Part shown: positions 44,664 to 55,769 of the stretch, one piece after another
How positions within the stretch are numbered: the stretch's first letter is position 1
How the letters are laid out: each line of letters begins with the position of its first letter
NCBI RefSeq assembly: GCF_963855985.1
Contig: NC_087100.1
Coordinates: forward strand, 3,507,001-3,571,000
DNA length: 64,000 nucleotides
Reading direction: 5' to 3'
DNA from: Ostrinia nubilalis
Taxonomy: Eukaryota; Arthropoda; Insecta; Lepidoptera; Crambidae
Made by a program: the position numbers and the translations under genes
The notes under the pieces: model-generated
Told to the model about the DNA's origin: nothing
The model's database searches: none
Seen by the model: the letters and a program-made list of their open reading frames with translations, nothing else

Positions 44664-44783
44664 TAGTGAAGGTTGCAGGAGGTGCCTGGATGCGGGCGTC
44701 GCAGGACCGGCTGTTGTGGAAATCCTTGGGGGAGGCCTTTGTCCAGCAGTGGACATCATTTGGCTGAAACGACGAACGACGAC
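44664..44783 (+). mobile_element. RTE-like LINE 3' end, CGAACGA-tailed subfamily
   Basis: GAAGGTTGCAGGAGGTGCCT, TGGATGCGGGCGTCGCAGGA and GTCCAGCAGTGGACATCATT, ending GAAACGACGAACGACGA. The tail and several positions differ from the GATGAT-tailed copies; the other member is 47083-47217. Confidence 0.8.
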
Positions 44784-44918
44784 CTAGTTTATAGTTGACA
44801 AATTAAATTTCTTCTGCCACTTCTTTTCGGCATCAACCGATATGTTGTTTCGATTAGTGGTAGGGCAAGTTACATTTGGGAGGTGTTCAACTGCCCTGGA
44901 AAGGGGCATTTATTCTCT

Positions 44919-45155
44919 CATCATCATCATCATCATCTCAGCCATAGGACGTCCACTGATGAACATAGGCCTCCCCCAATGCTCTCCATGCTGCCCGGTT
45001 GGTAGCGGCCTGCGTCCAACGCCTTCCTGCTACCTTTGTGATGCCGTCGGTCCACCTTGTGGGTGGACGTCGAACGCTGCGTTTTCCGGTACACGGCCTC
45101 CACTCCAGAACCTTGGTGCCCCATTGGCCTCAGTTCTACGTACTATGTGCCCTGC
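44919..45155 (-). mobile_element. 5'-truncated RTE-like LINE 3' end
   Basis: CATCATCATCATCATCTCAG tail, then ACGTCCACTGATGAACATAG and GGTAGCGGCCTGCGTCCAAC up to TTGGTGCCCCATTGGCCTCA. It lies 135 bp from an oppositely oriented copy of the sister subfamily. Confidence 0.85.
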
Positions 45156-45793
45156 CGTCAGATTGATAATCTATCGGGCTATGTCAGCTCTCATCTCTAT
45201 TTATTTATTCTCTCATAAACTATTTGAATTTAATTAAAGCAATTACGTTGAAAGTGCACCAAAATGCATTGAAATTAGTGAGTCTACTGAGTTTATATCC
45301 ATTACGATTTCCGACTAATTGAATGTCGGCGGAACGTCGCTCCGTTATTCGGCGATAGTTAGCAGCTAACCGCTTTGGCGTTGCGGCCTGGGGTGCTGGT
45401 AACTTCGTGATGCACTAGCTTTGTATTAAGTTACCACCAACAAGTATTAGGGCTTGTCTCTGTCGCAGTAAGATAGATAAAGCCGTAATATAGTTATATC
45501 CCTAGGGATATAATTATATACCGTAACATAGTTATACGAAAGCGATTCATTACTATCTCACTAGGAATATAGTTATAAAACGGTCCAAGTTGTAATCCTG
45601 AGGTTGGTATCCTGAAAGATTGGTTACCCAGAAATGCAATACAGCTTTCAAACATTACTTTGAATGATCCTTTACCAAATGAAAACTTGTCACTGAGAGA
45701 AATATGCCAAAAATTGTCGCGCTTTTGGTGGCTAAGGTTATTTAAAATGTTCCTGTAAAAAATCGAATATACAGTGTTCTACTAATATACATA
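45156..45793. other. No gene recognised; 20-bp perfect palindrome
   Basis: TTATATCCCTAGGGATATAA at 45494-45513 is a perfect palindrome, and related ATAGTTAT words recur to 45580. This could be a decayed MITE. Confidence 0.5.
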
Positions 45794-45876
45794 GCGATAA
45801 CCGGTGCGTTTTGTATGGAGTTTGACAGATTTTTGACGTTTGTCAAAGTTAAAGTAAGATGGTGCAAGTCAGCCTC
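45794..45876. mobile_element. Palindromic TTGCACCA-family MITE, copy 6 (one end lost)
   Basis: GCGATAACCGGTGCGTTTTG through AGTTTGACAGATTTTTGACG to AAGATGGTGCAAGTCAGCC. The left terminus is missing. Confidence 0.8.
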
Positions 45877-46282
45877 AGTTAGCTACTAAAGGCTAACTGC
45901 TTCATTTGTGTTATAATTCACTCATTGTTATCCAACTAAAAATCACGTTTCAGTGTTATTTGGTAATATTATCAAAGAATTCAGTTTATTTACTTTAGTT
46001 GAATACCTACTACCTGTCTACGACTTTTGTAGTCCAGCCTTTTAGGGTCCTTCAAAACTAAAAGCTCTTACGTTTGCCCCAAAAGGCTTTAGGATAAGTA
46101 TTTGTATGCCAAGTTGACATAGGCACACCTTACAATTCAGTATGAAAATATTCTATTCTCTTATGCCTACAGAAGAAATAAAAACGAAAATTATTCAGTT
46201 CTTTAAATATTAAAACTCCTTACAAATTGATTCTTTCAAATGCAAAGTTACGTAAGTATCCAATTCGTAGTTGGATTGCTGA

Positions 46283-46504
46283 TAGGGTTGCCAGGTGTCC
46301 GGCTTTAGCCGGACATGTTTGGCTTTTTACGGTCTTCTGCGCCAGGTGAAAGTCGAGCTACAGAATAATATCAAGCGCACGCATCAGGGTGTTGGACAAC
46401 CGTTGATAATACTACTCACTCGTGAGCTGTGACACTAATTGCAAAATATCCTGCCAAATGAAGCACAGAGTCCGGCTTTTGTATTTTTGGACCTGGCAAC
46501 CCTA
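46283..46504. mobile_element. hAT-type non-autonomous element (TAGGGTTGCCAGG family, copy 2)
   Basis: TAGGGTTGCCAGGTGTCCGG to TTGGACCTGGCAACCCTA. Flanks ATTGCTGA and ATTCCAGA agree at 6 of 8 positions, a decayed duplication. Ends and the block AAATGAAGCACAGAGTCCGG match 18707-19029; about 100 bp shorter internally. Confidence 0.8.
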
Positions 46505-47082
46505 ATTCCAGATCAAAAGGAGATATTTTTAGATATTCGGCCTCAGACAGTCGAAACTTTTAGCCTAAACGACGCGTTCTACCTAAAAAATAGGATCATC
46601 CCAGATAACGTCCTATGCGCCACTCTTGTTAGAGGATATCGGCATTCTTTGATACATCGCCTTGATAAATCGACCATCCTAGGTGAGCCGAAGTTAAATA
46701 TTTGTCACGGCTACTAAAGTAAATCTGAATGCCTATTTTTCGCTACTGAAACGAAAAAGGTGTAAAAGGAAGGTGCAAACGCAAATAAAACCCAACAAGT
46801 GGTAAAGGTAAGGTATGTAAGTAAATAATTATAAGTACTTCGCATGTTTCATCATCGATATTTATTCACACCTTGTTAATAACGGACTTGTATTCTCATA
46901 AGAAATACGACCACGAAAATAAATCTCAACACAGAAGTCTCAGATGTGAAGGCAAATAAAGCAATTTCAACGTGTCTTCTCTACCAACAAAGGATTTAAA
47001 CTCTGACCAATGTACACCGGTTCTTAACAGTTTCTACACATAGGTACGTGCTACGCAAATAAATAAATAACTTTTTTAAATA
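46505..47082. other. No gene recognised
   Basis: A plus-strand frame crossing the end of the hAT element (to 46717) is not supported by any domain or splice site. Confidence 0.4.
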
Positions 47083-47217
47083 TCGTTCGTTCGTTTCAGC
47101 CAAATGACGTCTACTGCTGGACAAAGGCCTCCCCCAAGGTTTTCCATAATGACCGGTCCTGCGCTGCCCGCATCCAAGCTCTTCCCGCGACCTTTACCAG
47201 ATCGTCGGTCCACTTTT
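47083..47217 (-). mobile_element. RTE-like LINE 3' end, CGAACGA-tailed subfamily
   Basis: ATCGTTCGTTCGTTTCAGCC tail, then TACTGCTGGACAAAGGCCTC and CGCGACCTTTACCAGATCGT. Truncated after GGTCCAC. Confidence 0.8.
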
Positions 47218-50069
47218 TTAAACATCATTTAAATAACATTCAACACACGGTTTTTAAATATCATTTGGTCTGAAAAAAAAATAGCATTTTTTTTTTTAAT
47301 TAAATGACACCAGTCAATGGTCGCTGGAGCTTTTAAACGTTTTTGATTTTGAGTATTTATTTAAACAAAAACCATCGAATTAAAAACCTTATAATACACA
47401 ACACTATAATTAGAACCGATTACATCCATCCATTACGTTTCTAATACATACTAGGCAAGATATCATAAAAAGAAATACTAAGAAATCGTAACACATTAGT
47501 GGAATAGGGAAACTTAAAAATTATAACGTTCTTTGATTATGTTGTGAACCTCTGCCATACATCTTGAAACGTGAAATGCAATCATCTGAAACTGTCCTTT
47601 GTTCTCGTAAACTCACAATCTTATTTGTAGCTATGGTAGAGGTTTCTCCAGAAATGTTAAAATGGTACAAGAAATACTCGTATTATGGATTGTTTGATCG
47701 AAACTTCACTTCTAATTCCTCGAAACTTCAAACTTTGAGCTTATTAATTGTACACGCGTTATGGAGAGAAGCCGACTGAGCCGTTATGATTTCCAAATAA
47801 TCATCAATGTGTTCTCCAGACATTATGATTTTACATAATTTGTAGACGTAAAATTTCTCAGAATTGACTAATGAGCTAAGTCAAAGCCCGTATCAATGAA
47901 CGCTGTTCAAAGCGAAGTGTAGAATATTAAATAGCGAATTAAATCATAGAAGGTACTTAGATAGGTAGGTACTATCTAAGAACTTGTATCGATTCGACTA
48001 TTGAAGGTATTAAAAAAACTTTAGATGGTTTGATTACGTGAAATTAAAGTCACACAAGCGTATCCCAAGTCCAAACAAATTAGCTACCTCATCGAGGAAG
48101 TGTGCAAGTGAGTTAGTGAAAATTTAAAATATTTCGTAGAAATGCGACAGGAAAACTTTATATTTACTCGTATCTTTAGAAAATGCTTAAAATGAAAACA
48201 ATATTAAGTATTCCCATGACTTTCATTTGAAACTTTTTAGACAGCTTCTATGTTTTTCCTTTGCTTTTGATTCAAGACTATCACGTACTACCTAAATCCG
48301 AAATTCAATCTCAACAATCAACGACTAACAATAAAAAAAACTTTTATCGAAGTATTGAAAGTTAATTTATCATGATTATCGAACTGCCGAACAGCATGTC
48401 CCAGGAGAGAGATCCATACTGACCTTAATCCAATTTGTCCAGTCTTTATTAGGCCATCCGTCTATCGAGCAGGCGCCCACGCTGCCCTTGCGCGTGGTCG
48501 AACAATCAAGGTGGCCAGAGGTCAGTTTATTTGAAAGTATATTTTATTTTCCTACTATTAGTAGGCATTGTTAAAAAAAATTAATCAAATGAAATAAAAA
48601 AATTACTTAGAAAGTCGTAACAAGATATTAAATACAAACAGGTTCAGCACTAGTTACAAAAAGTTGTGGATGCAAAAATGTAATGTCTTATGTAAGTAAG
48701 TTAGTGTAAGGAATAAGGAATGCAATTAGACTCCTTTAACATTAAGTGGCTTCGAAACATTGAAAGTGAACTCCCGATAGAATTTATTTTGAATCAAAAT
48801 ACTAAATCATGAAATTCATTGCTTTAGAAGTTTTCGTAAAAAAAATCTTGCTTGAATATTATAAACTGAAACCAAACAATTAACCGAACCACATATTCCC
48901 CAAAAATGCGCTGCGGTGTACTCTATTCTCTCCATTATGCCCATATTCACAAAGGAAGCAGCTTCAACTTAAATTTTGCAATGGCTTTACAAGAGAGGAA
49001 TTTGAGACTAGCATTTGCTTTTATGCAAATACCTTGAATATTATTATTATAGTATTCGCTTAAAAACTTTAAGCTCTATAAGGTTTGCTCAACGTACCTA
49101 TTTGTATTTACCAAAGTTGTGGCCGCGACGCAATTCGTGTGAATTTTTTTGAATATTTGCTGTTTTTGCAACACTTTGCATTGACGCTCAGCGCCAAATT
49201 TGAACCAGCAGTTTTTTAGAGAGTAATGTCTTTGTGATCAGAGTTTTCAACCAAACAAAAAGCTCTTCAGCTTAATAATAATTTATAAATATCTTCATAT
49301 TTTCATATGGTATCCCTTCAAAGTGCAATTTGTCCAGTTTAATTTTTGTTTAATGATGATCATTAATCATCATAACCCTATATGGGGTCCTTTGAACGTA
49401 AACCTCTTAACAATTATGATCCTCACCATCTTGAACCTGTAACTTTTTATGTAGGTAAGTACATCTTGATAAATGGTAATCCTTATATGGTGTGAGGTTC
49501 AGATTATTTAATTATTTATTTATAGAAACCTACAGCGATACATTTAAAATATTAATTATAAGATTTAGACTTATAGTATAGCCAATAACAGGCTTCCCTC
49601 TATAAAAACCTGAACAGCAAAGACTTTCATGAAACAAACTGCGTTTTAAAGTTGGTGTAGAATCTTAATATGTTTTTCCGAATTTGGTAGGTACCTATTT
49701 AAGCAATATCACACTTATTTATGTTAAAATTACCATTAATTTGGTATCTTAGTTGATGCCAGTAACATTAAAAGTTAAAATTAATACACTTTAATCCTAA
49801 AAGTTGGCAAACAATCAGTGCCATGGGTTCATACGAGAGAATCGTATTTTGCCTACTCATTTTAGGGTAAATTTTTTGTTTAGCTTTGTCGATTGCATAA
49901 TTTGAGACGAATATTCTTATTTCAAGTCACATGCAATAGTAGTACCTACTTAATATTCATGTCATGTAACGCAGTATCATAAAGATCTTCTATGTACTGC
50001 ATTCGTTTAATATAAAATGCATTTCGAAATTGCATCATCTTCGAAAATATTAAAACGCGTTGAGTCCGG
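47218..50069. other. No gene recognised except a weak exon-like island
   Basis: AT-rich. The only GC-rich block is 48424-48525 (separate entry). Nothing else is supportable. Confidence 0.45.
48424..48525 (-). other. Exon-like GC island, unassigned
   Basis: Minus strand: an open, codon-biased frame with the segment CSTTRKGSVGACSIDGWPNK and then DWTNWIK, followed immediately by GTCAGT, a plausible donor (48422-48423). No convincing acceptor is visible upstream, and the plus strand is also open with its own GTCAGT after the block. It may therefore be a repeat fragment. No family recognised. Confidence 0.25.
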
Positions 50070-50074
50070 CGACG

Positions 50075-50485
50075 CACAGTGGTCCCGATTTAATAAAACA
50101 TGGACATTGATGCTAGAGGCACGAAAATGTTTTTGATGGTTACTGCTATGATAACTAATAAGGCAAAAAAATATTACAATCCTACAACGTCTATTTCGTA
50201 GTAAAAAAAATATATAGATATTTTTTGTATGGAAGAAATTACGTTTCTGTCAATTTTTCGAAATTCTTTAACGATGTCAAGATGCCGATCACACATGTTA
50301 TAAAACAAGTGATTCTGAGTATTTCATGCGAAGATACTTGTCACTTATCTCTGCGTACTTTTGAGTTATCGAGGGTTGAAAAATCGATTTTTTTATATTA
50401 AATATTTCCACGAAAAATTGCCAGAATTACAATATGGTGTATAAGGGACACTTTTGATGACACATAACAACGACTCGCACTCGCG
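50075..50485 (+). repeat. Left terminal inverted repeat of the Transib-like element
   Basis: Pairs with 55229-55639 in reverse complement over its whole length to ACTCGCACTCGCG. The first seven bases are CACAGTG, identical to the heptamer of the V(D)J recombination signal. Confidence 0.85.
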
Positions 50486-50621
50486 CGCGCTCGTATGCAT
50501 TAACTTTTATTAAAATAAAAAAAAAAATAAGGGAAATACTTAATACAACGTTGTATGTATGGGTCCGCTGGCCGTCAAAAAGTAGCTTATACGAGAGGTT
50601 TCCCAATTTACAATATGTCCA

Positions 50622-50954
50622 TCATTGATAACTCACACAAATATCGTCTCTCTCTGAAGGATAACAAGTTTTTTTTGTTTCCTTAAGCTCTTGACAGGAT
50701 GGAAGCCCATAAATCCGTACCGCGCGGGAATAACTTGACATCTCGACCTGCACTTTTTTTTTTATTATTAGCTTAAGCGCTTCCTCTACCTTATACCCTA
50801 CTGGTATAAAAAACTCAACTCGAAATACCCAAAAATACTTGAAATACAGCTCTTGTTCATAAGTAAATATCTCTAATTTAGGCAATAAATATTTGACATA
50901 ACGATATATCGAATTAATATTATTCTTACAAACATTTATATTTCGATTTATCAA
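50622..50954 (-). other. Open frame inside the Transib-like element, not supported as a gene
   Basis: A 110-codon minus-strand frame rich in Y, K, I and F. It has no recognisable domain and lies in AT-rich DNA. The block TCCGTACCGCGCGGGAATAA within it (50717 on) recurs inverted at 54320-54340, so it is part of the element's subterminal repeat structure. Confidence 0.3.
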
Positions 50955-52261
50955 TGTATGTCAGAATATGTATTTATTAATATCTCGACTTATACATTTA
51001 TGGATTTTCGTTTTTAATTTGACAAAAACAGTTATCAAGTTATGATCCCCTCTAAGTACTAAACACATCCATGATATGTGCAGTTGTCTTGTTATGCACG
51101 CAGTCTAGAGTTTTGATATTTGGAGTTATCCAGCTATTACCTTCGTATAATCATATTTTTATATGTGTCATTAGCAGTTGATAAAATATAACATTGTCAG
51201 GATTTCGAGCGTCTTTAAATATTTTTTACTTACCAACCCCTGAAAATATTTTTTTAATATATTTAAGCGTTAATTATTACTTTTATTTCTATTTTCAATA
51301 GTTTAAAACTAAATTAACGTTTAAATAGCAAGTTGAAAGAAGAAGGATAAGTTTAGTCAATAGGTAGGTTACTATCTACTAATGTTTTTTCATAACAGAC
51401 TAATATTTCGTTTGACAACAGAATTTAAGTAAAAAATCTAATAATAAACTTTTAGGTCAATTTTAAGTTCCGGATAATTTTATTTTTATAGTCTATTTGA
51501 CTTCAATGACATTATTTAGGAATAATGATGAGGTAAAAGTAAGTAGGGTCGATACGCCAGATCTCGTCCATTTAGTGAGTTGGTAGATTTGAGGAATAAA
51601 AATAATGTACAATTTTTCGTAATCATTTTGAACGAAAAATTGTTGTCATTATGCTCCCTTTAGTTTTTATAAGTATAGTATTATTAAACTTGCTCTAAAC
51701 CATTAGAAGTTTTAATATTATCTTTGTAATATTAATAAAATATAGAAAAAATGCATTCAAAATCACTAATAATTAATAACAGCATGGAAATAAAAAATAT
51801 AAATAATATCTTACTAATTGGTATTCAAAATATTTAGGTATCACACTTAATAATTATAAACATACATATATTTTGATTTATTTCATTTTTTGAAATTTCA
51901 ATAGTATGGCTCAATTTGCAATATGGTATCCTCTCTAGGCACAGTTTGCTTTTTAATATTATTTACAACGTCTGTATTTAGAAAATAGTCGTGATAATGT
52001 GGACGCAAATTGGCTATCACAAGGGTAAGATACATTAAGAGCGTGTATTAGCGTCCAGGAAAAGGCCTAAGTACTGAAAAAAATCTTTGTGTTCGATACG
52101 TCATGTAAATAACGTTTTACATGATATAAAACATGCATTGTTTTGTATATTTTAATATCTTAGACCCAGTTAGATCAGACCGCGATCACTTCTGACGCAA
52201 AGTGGAAATTGCATTGTAGTAAATTCGCATCCACGTTATTTTAAGTGTCATTTAATAAAGT

Positions 52262-52765
52262 ACAATCCCACCAAAAACATTCTGTAAAAAACTAGCCAAG
52301 TCTCGATGGACCTGCTTGTTTATCTCTAAAAAGTAATGAAATCTAGACAAAGTCGTGCCAAGTCTATGGTTCTTTACTGCAATTTCTTTATTATTATAGT
52401 TAATGTTGTGTGACTTGGCCGTTGAAGGGTACAAAACCAGGTGGTCCATGACACCATTGCACCAATCTGTCGCCAGAACCGCTAGCCATTGACGATGGAA
52501 AATTGCCACTTTGAAAACGTTGATTCAATAACCAGTCAAGTAGGCTTGATAAAGCTGCGTATTTCAATAATACTTTATGTATGATTATCTTATAAAGATT
52601 GTTCAACGGCCAAGTCACAATACATTAACTATAATAATAAAGAAATTGCAGTAAAGAACCATAGACTTGGCACGACTTTGTCTAGATTTCATTACTTTTT
52701 AGAGATAAACAAGCAGGTCCATCGAGACTTGGCTAGTTTTTTACAGAATGTTTTTGGTGGGATTT
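52262..52765. repeat. Internal inverted duplication A of the Transib-like element
   Basis: Arms 52262-52432 and 52603-52765 match in opposite orientation with very few differences (ACAAAGTCGTGCCAAGTCTA and complement, CATTCTGTAAAAAACTAGCC and complement). The ~170-bp loop has no feature. In one frame both arms encode the same segment HRLGTTLSRFHYFLEINKQV, which I do not recognise. Confidence 0.8.
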
Positions 52766-53109
52766 CACTTCTTTTTGTAGAAAGTGGCATAATTATTTAA
52801 CGTATTTTCTTTTCAAATTATCGACATTTTTTGTACGATATTAAACACAAATAAACTAAACGACCTTTAAAATTGACAACAAAGCAGAAGTTGTTTTAAT
52901 AACTTAACCTTAGCCAACCTCACCATAAACGAAATCAACGAAATTCAAATATTTACACAACATTCAACTTAATCGACGGGGGGATCTAGAAAGGAAAAAT
53001 AATCTGGACACCGCGGTGCAGAAAAATGACGCTCAAAGTGCTAGCGCCATCTAGCGGTGAGCGGTATAGGCGAACACCACGGTGCCGGTGTGGCGCTAGT
53101 AGTATTGTT

Positions 53110-53510
53110 TATGAATGTGGTGTTACTCCAGATCTTCAATTTTCCTAGTTTTTATAGTTTTCCCTTTATGTAGTCATTAAACCCTAACTCTGTACCAAAT
53201 TTCAGCTCTCTGAGTTTATGGGAAGTACTAGTTCTATTTTGATGATCATCAGTGAGTGAGTGTCATAAATGCGAAACTTTGCTTTCGCTTAACTTTGAAA
53301 CTAAATGACCTACAGACTTGAAATTTTGGATTTTAAGTATGTGATTATAGCTTACTAGATAACGAAAATTTCAGCGTTCTGGTCTTATCCAAAGGTTCTC
53401 AAATAGAGGCCTGAAAATGCGGCGAAATGGTTCCAGTAAAGGATGGTACGGCAGTGTTTGCTACGCGCTCGACTTGGCGGGGGCACTGCCGTGCCCCCAG
53501 ATCACCGATA
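53110..53510 (+). mobile_element. Dispersed repeat nested in the Transib-like element
   Basis: A long segment (CCAAATTTCAGCTCTCTGAG, GTGAGTGAGTGTCATAAATG, GACCTACAGACTTGAAATTT) ends in GGCGGGGGCACTGCCGTGCC. I recognise the end as a frequent insect repeat, probably a retroelement 3' region. Confidence 0.5.
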
Positions 53511-53798
53511 TCATTATCCGTATTGTATGGTTCATGGTTAAGGCTAATAGACTGCGGTAAATCCCAAACTAGACCTAAATATATTAAAAACTTACCTTGA
53601 AACGCGCACCTGCTCATGTGGGATTTATTTTTGGCAAAAACGGTAGCATGCTATAAGATTTTTTTAATGTGGGTTTACGTGGCATACATTCAGGGAATCA
53701 TAGCAATAGCTTTCGTTCTAGAGTGATCCGTTATTTGGACGTGAACTGGACGGTGGACGCGAAAGGACGTGTCGACCTTACGCAAAAATGTATCCAGC

Positions 53799-53848
53799 TA
53801 ATTTTAATTATTTTAAGCTTAATGGTAAGCTTAAAATAATCAAAATTA
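53799..53848. repeat. Short hairpin inside the Transib-like element
   Basis: TAATTTTAATTATTTTAAGC pairs with GCTTAAAATAATCAAAATTA across a loop of a few bases; one mismatch. Confidence 0.7.
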
Positions 53849-54482
53849 ATTGTGCTTGTTATGAAGCATGGCTTTTGTTCTTTTATTTGTCTTTTTTTAA
53901 ATTTTAAGTAAACGTACAATTACCTGATCAAAAGCGATCATAATCTGCGATTATATTTGATTTTTCTAATAAATTTGCTACTATTTCATTGCAAAAGTGA
54001 TAAAAATATGTTCTATTTTTATGTTTTGTTTTTTTACTTAAACTTCATTCAAAATAATTAACTTAAATCCAATTTTTACACCTTAAATATTTGTTTTTCT
54101 TTGGTGAATAACTTGACAAGTCGTCGGTACACAACTTGACAAGTCTTTTTTTTAATAGATTAAGAAGATAATTTAATCAAATTCTTACGCCAATCGAAAG
54201 ATATGCATCAAATTAGCTTATTTCAATCATAAAAATATCAATTATCATTAATTCCGATTTACCAGGGAACTCTAAACTTTAAAATCGCTCCCCTGAAAAG
54301 TACGCAAAAATGACATGTCAAGTTATTCCCGCGCGGTACGGAAATACTCTCTGAAGCGAGAATGAATCTCAAATTGCGATATTGCCATTTTGACAAATTA
54401 CATGATGTAACTAGCGCTAACGTTTATCTTCAGGTAGACACAGTTTTAAGTTAAAAGATTGTCTACTATTTCACACTGTTCT

Positions 54483-54767
54483 TCATTTTGGAACAGTTCT
54501 TTGATTATAGGTAGTCGCTAATTTCGTTTTGTTAGACTCTTTCAGTTTAGCACATAAAGCGTAAACTAATTCCTCCTCAGAATGATCTAAAAGTGTTAGA
54601 GAGCGCCTCTTCTTCTGCAGAAGAAGAATTTTGCATAAATCTTCAAAAGGTTTTTTATTTATACTAAAAGTCGATGGTTGCACATCTACTTCCGCAGTCT
54701 CATCAACTGGAGCGTCTTCCTCAGTATTAACGTTGTCTATGCGTTGTGTTAACTCGGTAAAAAACAT
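54483..54767 (-). pseudogene. Transposon protein fragment, left copy of an inverted duplicate
   Basis: 94 codons from an ATG, with an acidic stretch (TEEDAPVDETAEVDVQPS, ~16-33) and then KKPFEDLCKILLLQKKRRSL (~38-57) and HSEEELVYALCAKLKES (~61-77). The F-E-L ... KKRRS ... EEL-x-x-A order resembles a short N-terminal module I have seen in proteins of Transib-like and other cut-and-paste elements; this is a memory-based inference. It lies inside a Transib-like element, so it may be the remnant of its transposase N-terminus. No catalytic region follows. Confidence 0.4.
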
Positions 54768-55225
54768 TGTTTAAATCTATATTTTTACAATTCGGCCAGA
54801 CAATTTCAGAGTCTAGCCAATGCGAATTCTGGTGCAAAAAAGTCTTTTGGGCTCTGCTGGAAGCAGACCATTATCTTCTTTGATATATTTCTTGTAAAAT
54901 TACGACTTAATTATTTGATAATTACTCAAATCTTCGGAAGCCAATTCAATGCCAATACGTTCGTCATTTTAGTCTGAAATGGTCTGGCCGAAATGTAAAA
55001 ATATAGATTTAAAAAATGTTTTTTTACCGAGTTAACACAACGCATAGACAACGTTAACACCGAGGAAGACGCTCCAGTTGATGAGACTGCGGAAGTAGAT
55101 GTGCAACCATCGACTTCTGGTATAAATAAAAAACCTTTTGAAGATTTATGCAAAATTCTTCTTCTGCAGAAGAAGAGGCGCTCTCTAACACTTTTAGATC
55201 ATTCTGAGGAGGAATTAGTTTACGC
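54559..55225. repeat. Internal inverted duplication B of the Transib-like element
   Basis: Arms 54559-54810 and 54973-55225 are nearly identical in opposite orientation. Each carries the protein fragment described for 54483-54767. The right arm ends three bases before the right terminal repeat starts. Confidence 0.85.
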
Positions 55226-55228
55226 TTC
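55013..55228 (+). pseudogene. Transposon protein fragment, right copy, broken
   Basis: Same coding segment as 54483-54767 on the other strand. One extra T after the ATG (seven T instead of six) shifts the frame at the start. At ...EELVYA the coding sequence runs straight into the terminal repeat, so the C-terminal part present in the left copy is absent. Confidence 0.5.
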
Positions 55229-55639
55229 GCGAGTGCGAGTCGTTATTATGTGTCATCAAAGGTGTCCCTTATACACCATATTGTAATTTTGGCAATGTTT
55301 CGTGGAAATATTTAATATAAAAAAATCGATTTTTCAACCCTCGATAACTCAAAAGTACGCAGAGATAAGTGACAAGTATCTTCGCATGAAATACTCAGAA
55401 TCACTTGTTTTATAACATGTGTGATCGGCATCTTGACATCGTTAAAGAATTTCGAAAAATTGACAGAAACGTAATTTCTTCCATACAAAAAATATCTATA
55501 TATTTTTTTTTACTACGAAATAGACGTCGTAGGATTGTAATATTTTTTTGCCTTATTAGTTATCATAGCAGTAACCATCAAAAAAAATTTCGTGCTTCTA
55601 GCATCAATGTCCATGTTTTATTAAATCGGGACCACCGTG
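55229..55639 (-). repeat. Right terminal inverted repeat of the Transib-like element
   Basis: Reverse complement of 50075-50485, ending CCACCGTG at 55632-55639 before the CGACG duplication. Confidence 0.85.
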
Positions 55640-55699
55640 CGACGGTCTGAGGCAGCCAAGCGACTGGGATTTTCGCGGATAAGCATCTAACAACTAGAT

Positions 55700-55769
55700 T
55701 TTAACTGAAGATTTTGCGGTCCAACTGACCTAGTAATTAGCGTACCGGACTACTCGAATGGAGTTGCAG
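55700..55769 (+). mobile_element. Possible tRNA-like SINE head
   Basis: CTGACCTAGTAATTAGCGTA and GTTGCAGGTTTGAATTTT have the spacing and wording of decayed box A and box B of a tRNA-derived promoter. It abuts the RTE-like fragment. Confidence 0.35.

Larger units (their letters stand above)
50075..55639. mobile_element. Transib-like DNA transposon, decayed, 5.6 kb
   Basis: Termini read CACAGTGGTCCCGATTTAAT (left) and, read inward on the minus strand, CACGGTGGTCCCGATTTAAT (right). They are flanked on both sides by CGACG (50070-50074 and 55640-55644), a GC-rich 5-bp target duplication. CAC-R-GTG ends with 5-bp GC-rich duplications are the known signature of Transib elements, whose transposase is related to RAG1. 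The terminal repeats are ~411 bp each and ~95% alike by eye. No catalytic transposase frame survives; the interior has two more inverted duplications (52262-52765, 54559-55225) and nested repeats. What remains may be a non-autonomous or rearranged derivative. Confidence 0.75.
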
